In this document: positions 45,097-53,924 of the stretch, piece after piece | How positions within the stretch are numbered: the first letter of the stretch is position 1 | Layout: each line of letters opens with the position of its first letter | NCBI RefSeq assembly: GCF_900091455.1 | Contig: NZ_LT607412.1 | Span: 6,262,001-6,326,000 of the forward strand | From: Micromonospora coriariae | GTDB lineage: Bacteria; Actinomycetota; Actinomycetes; Mycobacteriales; Micromonosporaceae | Direction of reading: 5' to 3' | DNA length: 64,000 nt | Made by a program: the position numbers and the translations under genes | The notes under the pieces: generated by a model | The model's input: only the letters and a program-made list of their open reading frames with translations | Told to the model about the DNA's origin: nothing | Database searches by the model: none

Positions 45097-45614
45097 CCCG
45101 TACACCCGCCGGACGACTGTTTCGCACCGCCGCCGGCCACGACCTCGTCCTCACCCGGACGTTCCGCGCCCCGGCGTCGGACGTGTGGGCCAGCCTGACC
45201 GAACCGGAGCGCACTGCCCGCTGGTTCGGCCCCTGGCAGGGCGACGCCGGGCCCGGACGGACCATCCGGGTGCAGATGGCGTACGAGGAGCAGCAGCCCT
45301 GGTGTGACGTCCAGATCGACGCCTGCGAACCCCAGCGGCGACTCGCCGTGTCGATGATCGACAGCTACGGCAGCTGGCTGCTGGAGATGGAGCTGTCCGA
45401 GGCGGACGGCACGACCGAGCTGCGGTTCGTCCAGCACCTCACCAGCGTGGAGGGCATCGCCGAGGTCGGCGCCGGCTGGGAGTACTACCTGGACATGCTT
45501 GTCGCCTCCCGGGACGGCTCACCCCAGCCAGGATTCGACGAGTACCACCCTGCGATGCGGTCCTACTACCAGGCACTCGCTCAGGAGAACAGCGACTCCG
45601 CTCAGCCCGCCTGA
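45093..45614 (+). CDS. SRPBCC/AHSA1-domain protein
   Basis: 173 residues from ATG 45093 (ATGA overlap with ArsR). LTRTFRAPASDVWASLTEPERTARWFGPWQGD is the signature N-terminus of AHSA1/START-like proteins; the domain ends at WEYYLDMLVASRDG. These form a deep hydrophobic pocket. In operons of this type the ArsR is the repressor and the SRPBCC protein binds or senses a small molecule. Specific ligand unknown. Confidence 0.88.
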   Translation: MTRTPAGRLFRTAAGHDLVLTRTFRAPASDVWASLTEPERTARWFGPWQGDAGPGRTIRVQMAYEEQQPWCDVQIDACEPQRRLAVSMIDSYGSWLLEMELSEADGTTELRFVQHLTSVEGIAEVGAGWEYYLDMLVASRDGSPQPGFDEYHPAMRSYYQALAQENSDSAQPA

Positions 45615-45724
45615 GGTCGCCTCGAGCTCGCGGGGAACGGCGGAGAGTGTCCGTCACGGCGGACGATCCAGCGGCAAAGGAGGGCACACCCACTCCCCGC
45701 CACTTCTAACGTATAGCGCACCGG

Positions 45725-45743
45725 GGGGCTTGCGGCAAGACCC
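45725..45743 (+). promoter_or_regulatory. Rifamycin-associated element (RAE)
   Basis: GGGGCTTGCGGCAAGACCC is 19 nt with dyad symmetry and differs by one base from the RAE consensus as I remember it. It is 89 bp upstream of the helR start. A possible -10 (TATAGC or TAACGT, 45707-45717) is a few bp ahead. RAEs mark genes induced by rifamycins. Confidence 0.85.
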
Positions 45744-45831
45744 GGGTGATGCCGCAGAATCGCCGACCGAGGCCAGGACCTGCGGAAACGCCCAGTAAGG
45801 GTTGACCGCGACCTCAGATCGGAGCCGATGA

Positions 45832-47991
45832 GTGAACCCCGTGACCGCCAGCGTTTTCGACCTTCCCGACCATCTCTCCCCCAAGGCCGACCCGGCGTTG
45901 GTCGCCCGCGACGAACGGCACTTCGCGGCCCTCGCGGAGAGCCTCGAGGAGTTGCACGCCGAGCTGTCCGACCGGCTTGACACCGCGCGCAGGGCGCCTG
46001 GCGGCAGGGGCCGGCAGGCGGTGGACCGGGACATGGAGGTCCGCCGGCTGACTGCTCGCCTGCGCGCACTGCGCCGCTTCGGTCTGGATCTGTGCATCGG
46101 ACGCATGGTCAGCGCGGACAATCCCGAGCCGGTGTACGTCGGCCGACGGGGCCTCACCGACAACGCCGGTCGCCGGCTGTTGCTCGACTGGCGCTCCCCC
46201 GCGGCTGAACCGTTCTTCGGCGCGACCCACGGCAACCCGATGGGCCTGGCGAGCCGCCGCAGGTATCGCTGGACCCGCGGCCGGATCAGCGACTACTGGG
46301 ACGAGGTGTTCACCCCGGACGGGCTGGAGGGGCACGCCGCGCTCGACGACCAGTCCGCCTTCATCGCCAGCCTGGGCAGCAGCCGGTCGACCCGGATGCG
46401 GGACGTTCTCGGCACCATTCAGGCCGACCAGGACGCCATCATCCGGGCAGGGTCCCGGGGCGCTCTCGTGGTCGACGGCGGTCCGGGTACGGGGAAGACC
46501 GTCGTCGCCCTGCACCGCACCGCCTATCTCCTCTACTCCGACCCTCGCCTCGGTCACCGCCGGGGCGGCGTGCTGTTCGTCGGGCCGCACCAGCCCTACC
46601 TGGCCTACGTCGGCGACGTCCTGCCCAGCCTCGGCGAGGAGGACGTACAGACCTGCACGCTGCGGGACCTCGTGCCCGAGGGGGCCGCGGCAACCATCGA
46701 GACCGACCCGGACGTGGCCCGCCTCAAGTCGTCCGCGGACCTGGTGAAGGCGATCGAGGCGGCCGTCAGGTTCTACGAGGAGCCGCCGGCCAGACCGATG
46801 ACGATCACGGCCGGCGACGCCGACATCGAGCTGAGCGCCGACGACTGGGCCGAGGCGTTCAGGGCCCCGGGCCCCGGCACGCCGCACAACGAGGCGCGTG
46901 ACGAGATCTGGGAGGAACTGCTCACGATCCTGCTGGAGAAGTACGACGGCGACGAGCCGGAGGACCTGGTCCGCAGGTCGCTGCTGCAGAACAGGGAACT
47001 GCTCACAACCGTCAACCGTGCCTGGCCGCTGCTCGAGGCGACCGACCTCGTCGGTGACCTGTGGTCGGTGCCCGCCTATCTGCGCAGGTGCGCTCCCTGG
47101 CTCAGTCCCGACGAGATTCGGAAGCTCCAACGCGGCGAGGCACAGGCCTGGACGGTGTCCGACCTGCCGTACCTGGACGCGGCACGGCAGCGGCTCGGTG
47201 ATCCGGAGGCGTCCGGGCGCAGGCGCCAGCACGATGCCGCTGTCGCCGTCGAACGCGATCGCCGGGCCACGGTCATCGACGAGCTGATCGCGGCCCATGT
47301 CTACGACGACGGTGAAGGTGTGCTGTCGAGCCTGCGCCAACTGGACCTCCAGGACGCCCTGGTCGACGAGACCGCACTGCCCAGCACCGAGCCGGACCAG
47401 CTCGCCGGCCCGTTCGCGCACATCGTCGTGGACGAGGCTCAGGAGCTGACCGACGCGGAGTGGCAGATGTTGCTGCTCCGCTGCCCGTCCCGGAGCTTCA
47501 CAATCGTCGGCGACCGCGCGCAGGCGCGGCACGGGTTCACCGAGTCGTGGCAGGAACGGCTGGAGCGGATCGGGCTCGACCGCGTCGACCTGGCCTCCCT
47601 GAGCATCAACTACCGGACGCCGAAGGAGGTCATGGCGGAAGCCGAGCCGGTCATCCGGGCCGCCCTCCCCGACGCGAACGTGCCGACGTCCATCCGCAGC
47701 GGCGACGTCCCCGTCGTACACGGATCCGCTTCCGACCTGAGCTCGATCCTCGACACCTGGCTCGCCGCGCACGCCGACGGCATCGCCTGCGTCATCGGTG
47801 ATCCCACCTTCCCGACCACGTCCCGCGTCCGGTCGCTGACCCCGGAACTGTCGAAGGGGCTCGAGTTCGACCTGGTCGTCCTCGTCGATCCCGAGGCGTT
47901 CGGCACCGGCATCGAGGGAGCCGTCGACCGATATGTCGCGATGACCCGGGCGACCCAGCAACTCGTCATCCTCACGAGCTCCACGAACTAG
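45832..47991 (+). CDS. helR: HelR, RNA polymerase recycling ATPase (rifamycin protection)
   Basis: 719 residues, UvrD/HelD-like. N-terminal coiled coil (about 20-95) that probes RNA polymerase, then SF1 motor: IQADQDAIIR (Q motif), GGPGTGKTVV (Walker A, 216-223), IVVDEAQELTDAEWQ, FTIVGDRAQARHG, LSINYRTPKEVM and the C-terminal VLVDPEAFGTGIEGAVDRYVAMTRATQQL. HelR proteins displace rifamycin from RNA polymerase and confer low-level resistance. Upstream is a rifamycin-associated element, which supports this reading. GTG 45832 is used, with GTG 45841 in the same frame. Its stop overlaps the convergent gene by 4 bp. Confidence 0.9.
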   Translation: MNPVTASVFDLPDHLSPKADPALVARDERHFAALAESLEELHAELSDRLDTARRAPGGRGRQAVDRDMEVRRLTARLRALRRFGLDLCIGRMVSADNPEPVYVGRRGLTDNAGRRLLLDWRSPAAEPFFGATHGNPMGLASRRRYRWTRGRISDYWDEVFTPDGLEGHAALDDQSAFIASLGSSRSTRMRDVLGTIQADQDAIIRAGSRGALVVDGGPGTGKTVVALHRTAYLLYSDPRLGHRRGGVLFVGPHQPYLAYVGDVLPSLGEEDVQTCTLRDLVPEGAAATIETDPDVARLKSSADLVKAIEAAVRFYEEPPARPMTITAGDADIELSADDWAEAFRAPGPGTPHNEARDEIWEELLTILLEKYDGDEPEDLVRRSLLQNRELLTTVNRAWPLLEATDLVGDLWSVPAYLRRCAPWLSPDEIRKLQRGEAQAWTVSDLPYLDAARQRLGDPEASGRRRQHDAAVAVERDRRATVIDELIAAHVYDDGEGVLSSLRQLDLQDALVDETALPSTEPDQLAGPFAHIVVDEAQELTDAEWQMLLLRCPSRSFTIVGDRAQARHGFTESWQERLERIGLDRVDLASLSINYRTPKEVMAEAEPVIRAALPDANVPTSIRSGDVPVVHGSASDLSSILDTWLAAHADGIACVIGDPTFPTTSRVRSLTPELSKGLEFDLVVLVDPEAFGTGIEGAVDRYVAMTRATQQLVILTSSTN

Positions 47992-48560
47992 GAGCGCAGC
48001 GTCTCCGCGTACAGCGCCGCGAACTCGGCGGTCAACGCTGGCAGCGGGAAGTGCGCGTTCAAACCACTGGGGTTGGGCAGCACCCAGACCCGGGCTGGGC
48101 CCAGCCGATCCGGCTGCGGGCCCAGCCCGGCCCGGGGCCGGGAAAAGGCGATCCGGTACGCGGTCACCCCGAGGATCGCCACCCACCGTGGCCGGTGCCA
48201 CTCGGCCTTCACCGCCAACCCGGTCACCCCGGCCACCAGCTCCGCCGGCGTCAGCTCGTCGGCGCGGGCGGTGGCCCGGTTGCTCAGACTGGTGATCCCG
48301 ACGCCCTGCCGCAGCAGCTCGTCGCGTTCCCACGGGTACAGCTCCCGGTCCGTGAAACCGGAGCGGTGCAGGGCCGGCCAGAAGCGGCTGCCCCGCCGGG
48401 CGAAGTGCTCTCCCACTGCGGCGGAGTAGAGGCCCGGGTTGAAGCCGCAGAACAGCACCCGCAGGCCGGGACCGATCACATCCACCAATCCCCGCCCGGC
48501 CGCCGCCGCCACCTCCTGCGGGGTCGGCCGCCGGAAGTGCCCCGGCTCGCCCATGTCCAT
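47988..48560 (-). CDS. G/U(T) mismatch-specific uracil-DNA glycosylase, MUG type
   Basis: 190 residues. ATG 48560 is chosen: it lies 7 nt after a CAGGAT box, and the longer frame from 48641 has no support. Active site LFCGFNPGLYSAAVGEHFARRGSRFWPAL and the C-terminal VWVLPNPSGLNAHF are MUG-family motifs for flipping and excising mismatched U or T. It ends over the last 4 bp of helR in convergent orientation. Confidence 0.9.
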   Translation of the reverse strand: MDMGEPGHFRRPTPQEVAAAAGRGLVDVIGPGLRVLFCGFNPGLYSAAVGEHFARRGSRFWPALHRSGFTDRELYPWERDELLRQGVGITSLSNRATARADELTPAELVAGVTGLAVKAEWHRPRWVAILGVTAYRIAFSRPRAGLGPQPDRLGPARVWVLPNPSGLNAHFPLPALTAEFAALYAETLRS

Positions 48561-48660
48561 CCCACCGATCCTGCCGTACGGCCCGCCGGCCGAGCACGGC
48601 TTCCGGACTGTGGGGTGGCCCGGGCGCGCACCCTGGATCACGACTTGACACCCTCAACGG

Positions 48661-49404
48661 ATGCAGTCAATCGACCACCTCGCCACCAGCCGCTACGCCC
48701 GGATGCGCTGGAACACGCCGCTGTCCGAGGAGCACGCGTCCCTGCTGCTGCAGCGGCTCGACGTCCGCCCCGGCTCGCGCGTGCTGGACCTCGGCTGCGG
48801 CTGGGGTGAGCTGCTGCTCAGGGCGGTCGCCGCGGGCGGTGTCGCCGGCCCGGTCGCGACGAGGGGCGTCGGCGTCGACACCGACGATGCCGCTCTGGCC
48901 CGCGGGCGGAGGCTGGCCGTGGGCCGGTCACTGAACCGGCACGTCGCGTTCGTGATGGGGGAAGCGGCGGCCTGGCAGGAGCCGGCCGACCGGGTCCTGT
49001 GCATCGGCTCCGCGCACGCCTTCGGCGGCACCGGCGCAGCCCTCGACACGCTCGCCACCGTGGTCCGGCCCGGTGGACGGCTGCTGTTCGGCGAGGGGTT
49101 CTGGGACCGTCCCCCAAGCAGGGAGGCCGAGGAGATCTTCGGGGCGGAGGTCACCGATCTCGCGGGACTCGTCGAGGCCGCGCGCGAGCGTGGCTGGCGG
49201 GTCCTGCACCTGAGCACCGCCGACCAACGGGAGTGGGACGACTTCGAGTCCACCTGGCTCGCCGGCCGGCAGGAGTGGCTGCTGACGTACCCGGAGGATC
49301 CCCGCGCGGCGGAGGTCCGCGCGGAACTCGACGACCGGCTGCGCCAGTACCTCACGGTCTATCGCGGAGTCCTCGGCCTCGCGTATCTCGTCCTCGGTCG
49401 CTGA
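48661..49404 (+). CDS. Class I SAM-dependent methyltransferase
   Basis: 247 residues. The SAM-binding loop VLDLGCGWGELLLRAVA, acidic GVDTDDAAL, and the post-motif III segment VVRPGGRLLFGEGFWDRPPS are standard. The C-terminal part is rich in Trp and helix. Substrate not deducible. TTGACA-like sequence (48646) lies in the intergenic gap of 100 bp upstream. Confidence 0.83.
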   Translation: MQSIDHLATSRYARMRWNTPLSEEHASLLLQRLDVRPGSRVLDLGCGWGELLLRAVAAGGVAGPVATRGVGVDTDDAALARGRRLAVGRSLNRHVAFVMGEAAAWQEPADRVLCIGSAHAFGGTGAALDTLATVVRPGGRLLFGEGFWDRPPSREAEEIFGAEVTDLAGLVEAARERGWRVLHLSTADQREWDDFESTWLAGRQEWLLTYPEDPRAAEVRAELDDRLRQYLTVYRGVLGLAYLVLGR

Positions 49405-49424
49405 CGGTACTTGAGCTCGGTGGC

Positions 49425-49430
49425 TACGGT
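49425..49430 (+). promoter_or_regulatory. -10 box TACGGT of a truncated gene
   Basis: TACGGT, 7 nt, then GTG 49438. The promoter survives although the gene behind it is broken. Confidence 0.45.
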
Positions 49431-49437
49431 GAGCGCG

Positions 49438-49827
49438 GTGAGCGGTCGACCTCGCGATCTCCGGGCAACCCACGACGCACGCCCGGCCCTGCACCGGCGG
49501 GTCCTCATCGTTTTCGCTGGCACCGTGCTGGTGTGGCTGTTCGTCTACCACGGTGCCCCGCTCGGCCGGGACGACGGCCGCCCGACCCATGTCGCCAGGG
49601 CCATCCTCACGACGCTGCTCGTCGTACCCCTGGTGGTGGCCGCCCGCCGCCTGCTCGACCGACGGCCCTGGACCGGGCTCGGGTTGCCCTCTCCGCGCAC
49701 CGGCGGGCGGCGCCGCCACCTCCCCCGACCGACTGCTCCTCTTCCGAGCCGATGGCCGACGCCGCCGTCGTTGGCTGCTATCCAGGGTTCCTCGATCGAG
49801 GCGGGGACGCCCACCCGGCGCGGGTGA
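49438..49827 (+). pseudogene. N-terminal fragment of a CPBP-type membrane protease
   Basis: About 85 codons form two hydrophobic helices (LIVFAGTVLVWLFVYHG and AILTTLLVVPLVVAARRLL) plus RRPWTGLGL, as at the N-terminus of CPBP/CAAX-type membrane proteases. After about 49715 the reading frame becomes low-complexity Arg/Pro sequence and stops. The glutamate- and His-bearing catalytic half is absent. Confidence 0.55.
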
Positions 49828-49828
49828 T

Positions 49829-50419
49829 TCAGGAGTCCGCCGGCACCCCGGCTTCGAGTTGGCCGATCATCGGGGCGAGGAGTTCGTTGAGTTCCCGGGC
49901 CAGCACCGCAACGGCCCTGCGTGCCGCGGGCACCACCGAATGATCTGGCCCGTCCGGCGCCGGCGGCAGATCATCGAGCGGGACCGGCGCGTCCACCTGG
50001 AGCATCGCGCGCAGGTGCGGGCTGCGCGTCTGATCCTGCTCCGACGGATTCGTGTACTGGCCGAACAACTGGGGCCAGTCACGCCAACCACGGTCACGCT
50101 GCCACTGCCTGGTCCAACTGAGTTCGGCGGGCCAGCGGGAGACGACGGTCACGGCGCAGACCATGCTCCCATCCCACGGGCTTCGCGCGCAGGTCGCCGA
50201 GACGATCCGCCGGTGCCAGCGGACGTAACCGGGCGACAGCTCGCTGGCCAGCCGCCACGCCGTCGCCGCGAACGCCACCGGCGCGATATCGCCCCAGGTA
50301 TCGGTGAACTCGTCAATCCGACCGAGCACCTCGGCCTCGTAGCGACCGCGGCCGTCAGCGCCGCGCTCACGGTCGAACTGCTCGTCGAGCCAGAAGGCGC
50401 GCGGTTCAGGCATGCTCAT
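49829..50419 (-). CDS. Hypothetical protein
   Basis: 196 residues from ATG 50419 (MSMPEPRAFWLDEQF). It is soluble and Trp-rich: FAATAWRLASELSPGYVRWHRRIVSATCARSP and RQWQRDRGWRDWPQLFGQYTNPSEQDQTRSPHL. No recognised domain. The longer frame from 50941 antisense to the next gene is discarded. Its 3' end is next to a truncated protease gene. Confidence 0.6.
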   Translation of the reverse strand: MSMPEPRAFWLDEQFDRERGADGRGRYEAEVLGRIDEFTDTWGDIAPVAFAATAWRLASELSPGYVRWHRRIVSATCARSPWDGSMVCAVTVVSRWPAELSWTRQWQRDRGWRDWPQLFGQYTNPSEQDQTRSPHLRAMLQVDAPVPLDDLPPAPDGPDHSVVPAARRAVAVLARELNELLAPMIGQLEAGVPADS

Positions 50420-50557
50420 CCCCGTTCCGAGCCGTGAGGTCCATCCCGTCATCTTCACCCGCGCGGCCGGATGGGGAGACCCCGTTCCTGAATCGGAGGT
50501 ATGACGAGCGCGAGTCGCGACTTGACAAGCGGTGGGCTCCAGAGTGGACGATTCAGC

Positions 50558-51478
50558 GTGCGGATTCTTGTGGTCGGTGGAAGTGGTCTGATCGGCGCGC
50601 ATGTCGTGGACGTGCTGCGCGAGCGAGGTCATGCCGCGACGACGGTGGCCCGTACCGCCCACCCGGGTGTTGATCATTTGGTCGATGTCGGGTCCGCGTC
50701 GATCGAGGAGCTGCGGGCACTGCTCGCTGGTCACGACGGCGTGGTGTACGCCACCCGCACGGACGAGCAGCGACCGCTCCGCAAGCCGATCTATCCGACG
50801 TTCCGCCGGGACAACGTCGAGCCGGTGGTGAACCTGTTCACGGCCGCCCGCCTGGAGCGTCTCACCCGTGGCGTCGTGATGGGCTCGTATTACACCTACT
50901 TCGACCGACTGCGTCCACAGTGGCGGCTCGCGGCCCGCCACACGTACATCCGATGCCGTGTGGAGCAGGCCCGGGAGGGACGGGCGGCCGCCGGCCCGGG
51001 CCTACCGGTTGCCGTGCTCGAGTTGCCGTTCGTCTTCGGCCGGGCCGGCGACCGGCTACCGAACTGGTCCGGTCCCCTGGACCGTTGGGCGCGGTCGCGT
51101 ACACCCCTGGCCGTCCCCGCTGGCGGAACCGCGGCGGCCTCGGCACGCAGTGTGGCCGAGGTCGCGGTGGACGCTCTCGAGCAGGCCCGTGGTGACGACA
51201 TTCCGGTCGCGGACGAGAACCTCACGTGGAACGACATGATCGCGCGCATCGCCGAGGCGGTCGGGCGGCGTCGCCGGGTCGCTCGCCTGCCGGCCGGCGC
51301 GGTCAAGGCCTCCCTACGACTCGGCGGCGCGCTGCAGGCCCTCAGCCGCAAGGAGTCCGGCGTCAACCCGACCCACCTCGCCGACCTGCTGCTCGCCGAG
51401 TTGTTCATCGAGCCGACGACCGGCCGGTCGCTGGACCCGGCGCTCCGCGAAACCTTCGCCGACGAAGCGACCGGGTGA
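50558..51478 (+). CDS. NAD(P)-dependent epimerase/dehydratase-family protein
   Basis: 306 residues from GTG 50558 (VRILVVGGSGLIGAHVVDVL); the in-frame ATG at 50501 would add 19 residues before the first beta-strand. The Rossmann glycine motif GGSGLIG is intact. MGSYYTYFDRLRPQW and HTYIRCRVEQAREG stand where the catalytic YxxxK is usually found and it is not clearly preserved. TTGACA (50522-50527) is a candidate -35. Function as a sugar or flavonoid-type reductase is inferred only from the fold. Confidence 0.78.
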   Translation: MRILVVGGSGLIGAHVVDVLRERGHAATTVARTAHPGVDHLVDVGSASIEELRALLAGHDGVVYATRTDEQRPLRKPIYPTFRRDNVEPVVNLFTAARLERLTRGVVMGSYYTYFDRLRPQWRLAARHTYIRCRVEQAREGRAAAGPGLPVAVLELPFVFGRAGDRLPNWSGPLDRWARSRTPLAVPAGGTAAASARSVAEVAVDALEQARGDDIPVADENLTWNDMIARIAEAVGRRRRVARLPAGAVKASLRLGGALQALSRKESGVNPTHLADLLLAELFIEPTTGRSLDPALRETFADEATG

Positions 51479-51545
51479 CGACGAGTCGAGGTGGGTCCGC
51501 ACTACTCACGGTCCTGCCAGCCGGGACGAGGGGTCTCCCGCCTGG

Positions 51546-51794
51546 GACTGCCGCGCCGTCGAACTCGCCCCACTCCGGGTCAACGCCGTCTCCGCCGGCG
51601 TGATCCGCTCGCCGCTCTGGAACGCGCTGCCGGACGAAACCCGCGAGCAGATGTACGCCCAGCTCAGCGAGTCACTTCCGCTCGGTCGGGTGGGCGAGCC
51701 CGAGGAGGTCGCCGAGGCGTTCGTCTACCTGCTGCGGGCGACCTACGCCACCGGCACGGTGGTGACCGTCGACGGTGGCACCCTGATCGCCTGA
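51546..51794 (+). pseudogene. C-terminal remnant of an SDR oxidoreductase
   Basis: The translation VELAPLRVNAVSAGVIRSP followed by LPLGRVGEPEEVAEAFVYLL and ATGTVVTVDGGTLIA is the last third of a classical short-chain dehydrogenase (the region after the catalytic YxxxK, with the cofactor-side and C-terminal motifs). The Rossmann half and catalytic Tyr are missing. The upstream neighbour ends at 51478. Confidence 0.75.
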
Positions 51795-51842
51795 GCCCGG
51801 CCGCCCCGCACGTGCGTCCCGCACGCTGCGCCGTCACGCCTG

Positions 51843-52283
51843 TCAGCTGAGCTGCTCGGCCAGTCCGACGATGATGCCCTCCGGGCCGCGGACGTAGCAG
51901 AGCCGGTAGCTGTCCTCGTACTGCGCCAGCTCGCCGACGAGTTCGGCGCCGTGGGTGCGCAGGCGGGCAAGGACGTCCTCGATGTCGTCGACGGCGAACA
52001 TGATGCGACGGATGCCCAGCGTGTTCGCCGGTGCGTCCTTCGGCTCGGCGCTGATCGCCTTCGGCGCGTGGAACATCGCCAGCTCGATCCGACCGTGGCC
52101 GTCCGGGGTCCGCAGCATGGCGACCTCCTGTCGGACGTCGTCGATCCCGATGACACGTTCCACCCAGCGTCCCTCGATCGGCGCCCTGCCCTCCAGCTCC
52201 ATGCCAAGTTCGACGAAGAACGAAATCGTGGCGTCAAGGTCGTCGACAACGATGAGAACGTTGTCCATCCGCTGGATCGTCAT
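51843..52283 (-). CDS. VOC/glyoxalase-superfamily protein
   Basis: 146 residues from ATG 52283, preceded by AAAGGAT. Two beta-alpha-beta-beta-beta modules: MDNVLIVVDDLDATISFFVELGMELEGRAP and GIRRIMFAVDDIEDVLARLRTHGAELVGE, ending YVRGPEGIIVGLAEQ. The paired metal ligands (His/Glu) seem partly preserved in the family pattern. Substrate unknown; glyoxalase, bleomycin-binding and dioxygenase roles are all known for this fold. Confidence 0.85.
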   Translation of the reverse strand: MTIQRMDNVLIVVDDLDATISFFVELGMELEGRAPIEGRWVERVIGIDDVRQEVAMLRTPDGHGRIELAMFHAPKAISAEPKDAPANTLGIRRIMFAVDDIEDVLARLRTHGAELVGELAQYEDSYRLCYVRGPEGIIVGLAEQLS

Positions 52284-52414
52284 GTGTCGACATCCTTTGC
52301 TCATCATCGTCGGGCTCCTGCCCTCTCGATGATTCAACGGTGGCGACCCGGTCGGGTGGTGCAAGAGGAAGGAATCGACTGTCGGGTCAGCTGAGCGGTG
52401 GCTACGGTATCCCG

Positions 52415-52783
52415 ATGACTGACGCCGGCGAACCATCGGCGACCGCTGAGGCGGGATACCAGCCGACGGTCAGGGCAGCGTACGCCAAGCAGGTCCACCG
52501 GTGGCACTAGCACGCCTATCAATCCCTGCGGGCGGCGGCCGGGGCGGCGCAGACGTTCGACTACCTGGGGTTGACGCTGGACGTGCCGCCGGAGGTCATG
52601 CCGCGTGTGCGAGCGGGTCGACGCACGACAGAGCGATGTGTTCAGCGCCGTCGACGGTGACTTTGATTTGATCATCTTCGACCCGCCGTTCCGGTGGTCC
52701 GCCCCGCGTGACCTGCTGCGGGACGTGGTGAAGGACGGGATGCGGGTGGACTACTACACGTACCGAGTGGCCCAAAGCGCCTG
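52415..52783 (+). pseudogene. Decayed class I methyltransferase with in-frame TAG
   Basis: From ATG 52415, 31 codons run to a TAG at about 52508; the same frame then continues as YQSLRAAAGAAQTFDYLGLTLDVPPEVMP. About 30 nt later a different frame carries RQSDVFSAVDGDFDLIIFDPPFRWSAPRDLL, the catalytic DPPF segment, and ends VKDGMRVDYYTYRV. The SAM-binding block that should lie between the two pieces is missing. One stop, at least one frameshift and deletions make it non-functional. Confidence 0.75.
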
Positions 52784-52799
52784 AACGTCTTACCGTTCT

Positions 52800-53336
52800 T
52801 CACTCAGCGGGGCTCGCTTGGCCGCCCCAGTCAGACGACCTTGGCGCAGGTGCCGGAATCGGGTCCAGGGCACTGGCAGCCACTGGACCCAGGACCCGAA
52901 AGTGCGGCCATCCCCGCGCGTCTCCGCCATGAACGCCACCAAATCTGACTTGTAAGAATGCGTCCGCAGCGAGCCAGCATTGCCCGTAGGAAGGACCCCA
53001 CTCGTCAAGGAAGTCCCGCTCGTTGATGTAGTCCTTGGTCGCGTACATCGCGGCGACGTCAAACATCGCAAGGGAGCGGTTGATCAAACCGAACTCTTCT
53101 GGCTGCTGGTCTCGCAACTCAATGACCGCCTCAACGGTCCGAGCATGGGAAAAGAGAAGTCTCCGCCCTCGCTGCAAATCGGGGTCGAGCAACCGCTCGT
53201 GAACCTTGAGGAATAGATCTCGCCGGTCCTGCCGTCGCCTATCCCGGAAGGAGAACCCGGTGAAAGCCAACGCGGCGAGAGAAATCAACAGGGAGGCTGA
53301 CGAGCTTACGAGCGAAACCCAGCCGGCGCCGTCCAT
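52800..53336 (-). CDS. Single-pass membrane protein of unknown function
   Basis: 178 residues: N-terminal membrane helix (VSLVSSSASLLISLAALAFTGFSF), then a soluble helical domain with RRQDRRDLFLKVHERLLDPDLQRGRRLLF and LINRSLAMFDVAAMYATKDYINERDFLDEWGPSYGQCWLAADAF. Similar to DUF4760-type membrane-anchored proteins. The last 25 residues are low complexity. The C-terminal region also has an alternative open frame, but the in-frame reading looks natural. Confidence 0.65.
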   Translation of the reverse strand: MDGAGWVSLVSSSASLLISLAALAFTGFSFRDRRRQDRRDLFLKVHERLLDPDLQRGRRLLFSHARTVEAVIELRDQQPEEFGLINRSLAMFDVAAMYATKDYINERDFLDEWGPSYGQCWLAADAFLQVRFGGVHGGDARGWPHFRVLGPVAASALDPIPAPAPRSSDWGGQASPAE

Positions 53337-53477
53337 GTGGAATACCCAACCACACGGCCACCACCCTCACGACCGGCCGTTCGGTCGCTGCCAACGATCA
53401 CCCGTGCGGCCAGGATGGAGCCTCCCGCGACGGCGCACCGACGCGCAACCCGGCGCCGGGCCTGGCATCCTTCGACC

Positions 53478-53924
53478 ATGAAGAGCGTGTACGAGGCTGC
53501 CGGCGGCAGCGACGGCCTGCTCCGCCTGGCCGCAGCGTGGCATGCCCGGGTCATGGCCGACGAAATCGTCGGTCACGCGTTCAGCCACGGATTCCATCCC
53601 CAGCACACCGAGCGACTCGCCGCGTACTGGGCCGAGGCACTCGGCGGTCCTACCACCTACTCCGATACCCACGGAGACGAGACATCGGTCGTGCGGATGC
53701 ACAGCGGCAACGGCCCACACGAGGAGATGGACCACCGCGCGATCGCCTGCTTCGACGACGCCCTGCAGGACGTGGGTCTCACAAGTGAGCCACTCCGGAC
53801 GGTGCTGCACGACTACTTCGCCTGGGCCACCACGACGACCATGTCGCGCTACCACGAGTCCGCGGATGACGTCCCCGAGGGCTTGACCATTCCACGATGG
53901 TCATGGGACGGGCCGCAACGCTGA
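53478..53924 (+). CDS. Group II truncated haemoglobin-like protein
   Basis: 148 residues from ATG 53478. The trHb fold: SVYEAAGGSDGLLRLAAAWHARVMADEIVGHAF, HPQHTERLAAYWAEALGGPTTYSD, then HSGNGPHEEMDHRAIACFDDALQDVGL and a C-terminal helix. The His in HEEMDHRAI region sits where the proximal haem ligand is expected. These bind O2 or NO and may detoxify nitric oxide. The longer frame from 53337 overlaps the divergent gene and is rejected. Confidence 0.8.
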   Translation: MKSVYEAAGGSDGLLRLAAAWHARVMADEIVGHAFSHGFHPQHTERLAAYWAEALGGPTTYSDTHGDETSVVRMHSGNGPHEEMDHRAIACFDDALQDVGLTSEPLRTVLHDYFAWATTTTMSRYHESADDVPEGLTIPRWSWDGPQR

